A program made the translations under genes and the position numbers. DNA of 64,000 nucleotides from Pseudopedobacter saltans DSM 12145 (GTDB lineage: Bacteria; Bacteroidota; Bacteroidia; Sphingobacteriales; Sphingobacteriaceae), in assembly GCF_000190735.1 (NCBI RefSeq), contig NC_015177.1, positions 558,001 through 622,000 of the forward strand, in the 5' to 3' direction. Positions 63,058 to 64,000 of the stretch are shown here, piece by piece. Under the pieces are notes generated by a model. It saw only the letters and a program-made list of their open reading frames with translations, was not told the origin of the DNA and made no database searches. Numbering within the stretch: the first letter of the stretch is position 1; each line of letters starts with the position of its first letter.

Positions 63058-64000
63058 ATGAATAAATTGAAATTACTTCCGGTGATGCTTTTAGGATTGT
63101 CTTTATTAATAGGCATACCTTCTAAAGCAGATGAGGGGATGTGGATTCCAATGCTTATTGGTAAGAATTATAACCAAATGAAAAAGCAGGGATTCAAATT
63201 AACTCCAAAAGATTTATATGATGTTAATAAAGCAAGTTTAAAAGATGCGATAGTGTCTTTTGGCGGTTTTTGTACAGGAGAATTGGTTTCGGCGAACGGA
63301 TTGTTGTTTACCAACCATCATTGTGGATACGATGCCATCGCTTCTAAATCTACACCTGCAGACAATATACTGGATAACGGTTTCTATGCTAAAAACAACA
63401 ACGAAGAAAAGCCGATTCCTGGTTTATTTGTTAATTTTTTGGTCAAGATAGAAGATGTTACAGATCGGATTTTAAAAGAAACTGCCAATCTATCGGGCGA
63501 GGCTAAAGAAACTAAAATAACAGAATTAAGTAATAACATTAGCGAAGAAGCGACAAAGGGAACACATTATAACGCTTTTGTAAGAGATTTCTATAAAGGA
63601 AATCAGTACTTTTTATTCATAATGGAGAAATTTACTGATATCCGTTTGGTTGGAACACCTCCGCAATCCATCGGTAAATTTGGTGGTGATACAGATAACT
63701 GGGTTTGGCCAAGACAAACCGGAGATTTCTCTATTTTTAGAGTTTATGCAGGAAAAGATAATAAGCCGGCAGATTATTCTACAGAAAACAGACCCTACAA
63801 GCCTAAGAAATTTTTACCTGTATCAATTAAAGGAGTAGAAAATAATGATTTTGCTATGGTTTATGGTTTTCCAGGAAGAACCGATAGATTCTTGACTTCG
63901 TATGGAGTTGAGTTGGCATTAGATTCTGTTTCTCCGGAGATAGTGAAATTAAGAGATATTCGTTTAAAAGCCTGGAAAAAGGAAATGGATAAAGACGTAG
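63058..64000 (+). CDS. S46-family dipeptidyl-peptidase (DPP7/DPP11 type), 3' truncated by the window
   Basis: Exported serine exopeptidase removing dipeptides from peptide N-termini. The frame is open to the window edge, about 314 codons, so roughly the N-terminal 45% of a usual 700-residue S46 protein is visible. Signal peptide to about 24 (IPSKADEG). The chymotrypsin-like fold opens with DEGMWIPMLI; the catalytic His lies in LLFTNHHCGYDA. GGDTDNWVWPRQTGDFSIFRVYAG contains the conserved Asp region, and YGFPGRTDRFLTSYG is another S46 signature. The serine and the Gly/Arg specificity residue lie outside. An in-frame ATG at 63043 is possible. Confidence 0.92.
   Translation, partial: MNKLKLLPVMLLGLSLLIGIPSKADEGMWIPMLIGKNYNQMKKQGFKLTPKDLYDVNKASLKDAIVSFGGFCTGELVSANGLLFTNHHCGYDAIASKSTPADNILDNGFYAKNNNEEKPIPGLFVNFLVKIEDVTDRILKETANLSGEAKETKITELSNNISEEATKGTHYNAFVRDFYKGNQYFLFIMEKFTDIRLVGTPPQSIGKFGGDTDNWVWPRQTGDFSIFRVYAGKDNKPADYSTENRPYKPKKFLPVSIKGVENNDFAMVYGFPGRTDRFLTSYGVELALDSVSPEIVKLRDIRLKAWKKEMDKDV

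Overview
The window is AT-rich, gene-dense DNA of a Bacteroidota species. A hybrid two-component regulator, a SusC/SusD pair, type IX secretion C-terminal domains, TAnnTTTG-type -7 boxes and the family content all point to a Pedobacter-like member of the Sphingobacteriaceae; genus is an inference. There are 43 protein genes that I accept. I see no rRNA, tRNA, CRISPR array or transposase. Both window edges cut a gene: the hybrid sensor on the left and an S46 peptidase on the right.

Bases 1-26700 are a pectin utilisation locus. It opens with the hybrid sensor/AraC regulator, then a SusC-SusD-surface lipoprotein operon (4978-11676). A run of secreted enzymes follows: two PL1 pectate lyases, a modular CE8 pectin methylesterase with a T9SS domain, a GH3 with an inserted PA14 domain, a second CE8 lipoprotein and a GH95 alpha-L-fucosidase. 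A Sir2 gene (26845-27534) interrupts the set. GH78, GH2, GH105, an unassigned six-hairpin protein and GH36 (27739-33401 and 57368-62780) extend it towards rhamnogalacturonan side chains.

Bases 33408-39833 hold an unusual cytoplasmic cluster. It has two solute-binding-protein-like genes without signal peptides or ABC permeases, two tandem class III CoA-transferases, a Gfo/Idh/MocA oxidoreductase and a MaoC-like hydratase. The first of these genes follows the GH2 stop codon by 6 bases. I regard this as the best candidate for an undescribed system.

Bases 39908-42201 hold an ECF sigma factor, a membrane-anchored protein joining a cytoplasmic anti-sigma-like region to a trypsin-like protease, and a tiny Thr/Val/Asp-rich lipoprotein. 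Bases 42300-44606 encode a DUF5703 six-hairpin protein. A Crp/Fnr regulator and an AhpD-like gene follow.

Bases 45982-52434 (minus strand) read as a non-phosphorylating L-fucose pathway: aldo/keto reductase, lactonase, UxaA-type dehydratase, SDR, FAH-family hydrolase and an extra zinc alcohol dehydrogenase. It is divergent from an IclR regulator. The shared intergenic region has a consensus Bacteroidota promoter overlapped by inverted TTGAAC half-sites. Fucose released by GH95 is the likely substrate.

The rest (53337-57139) is MscS, DUF4268, PAP2, an SUMF1-like protein and RidA, with no clear link to the pectin theme.
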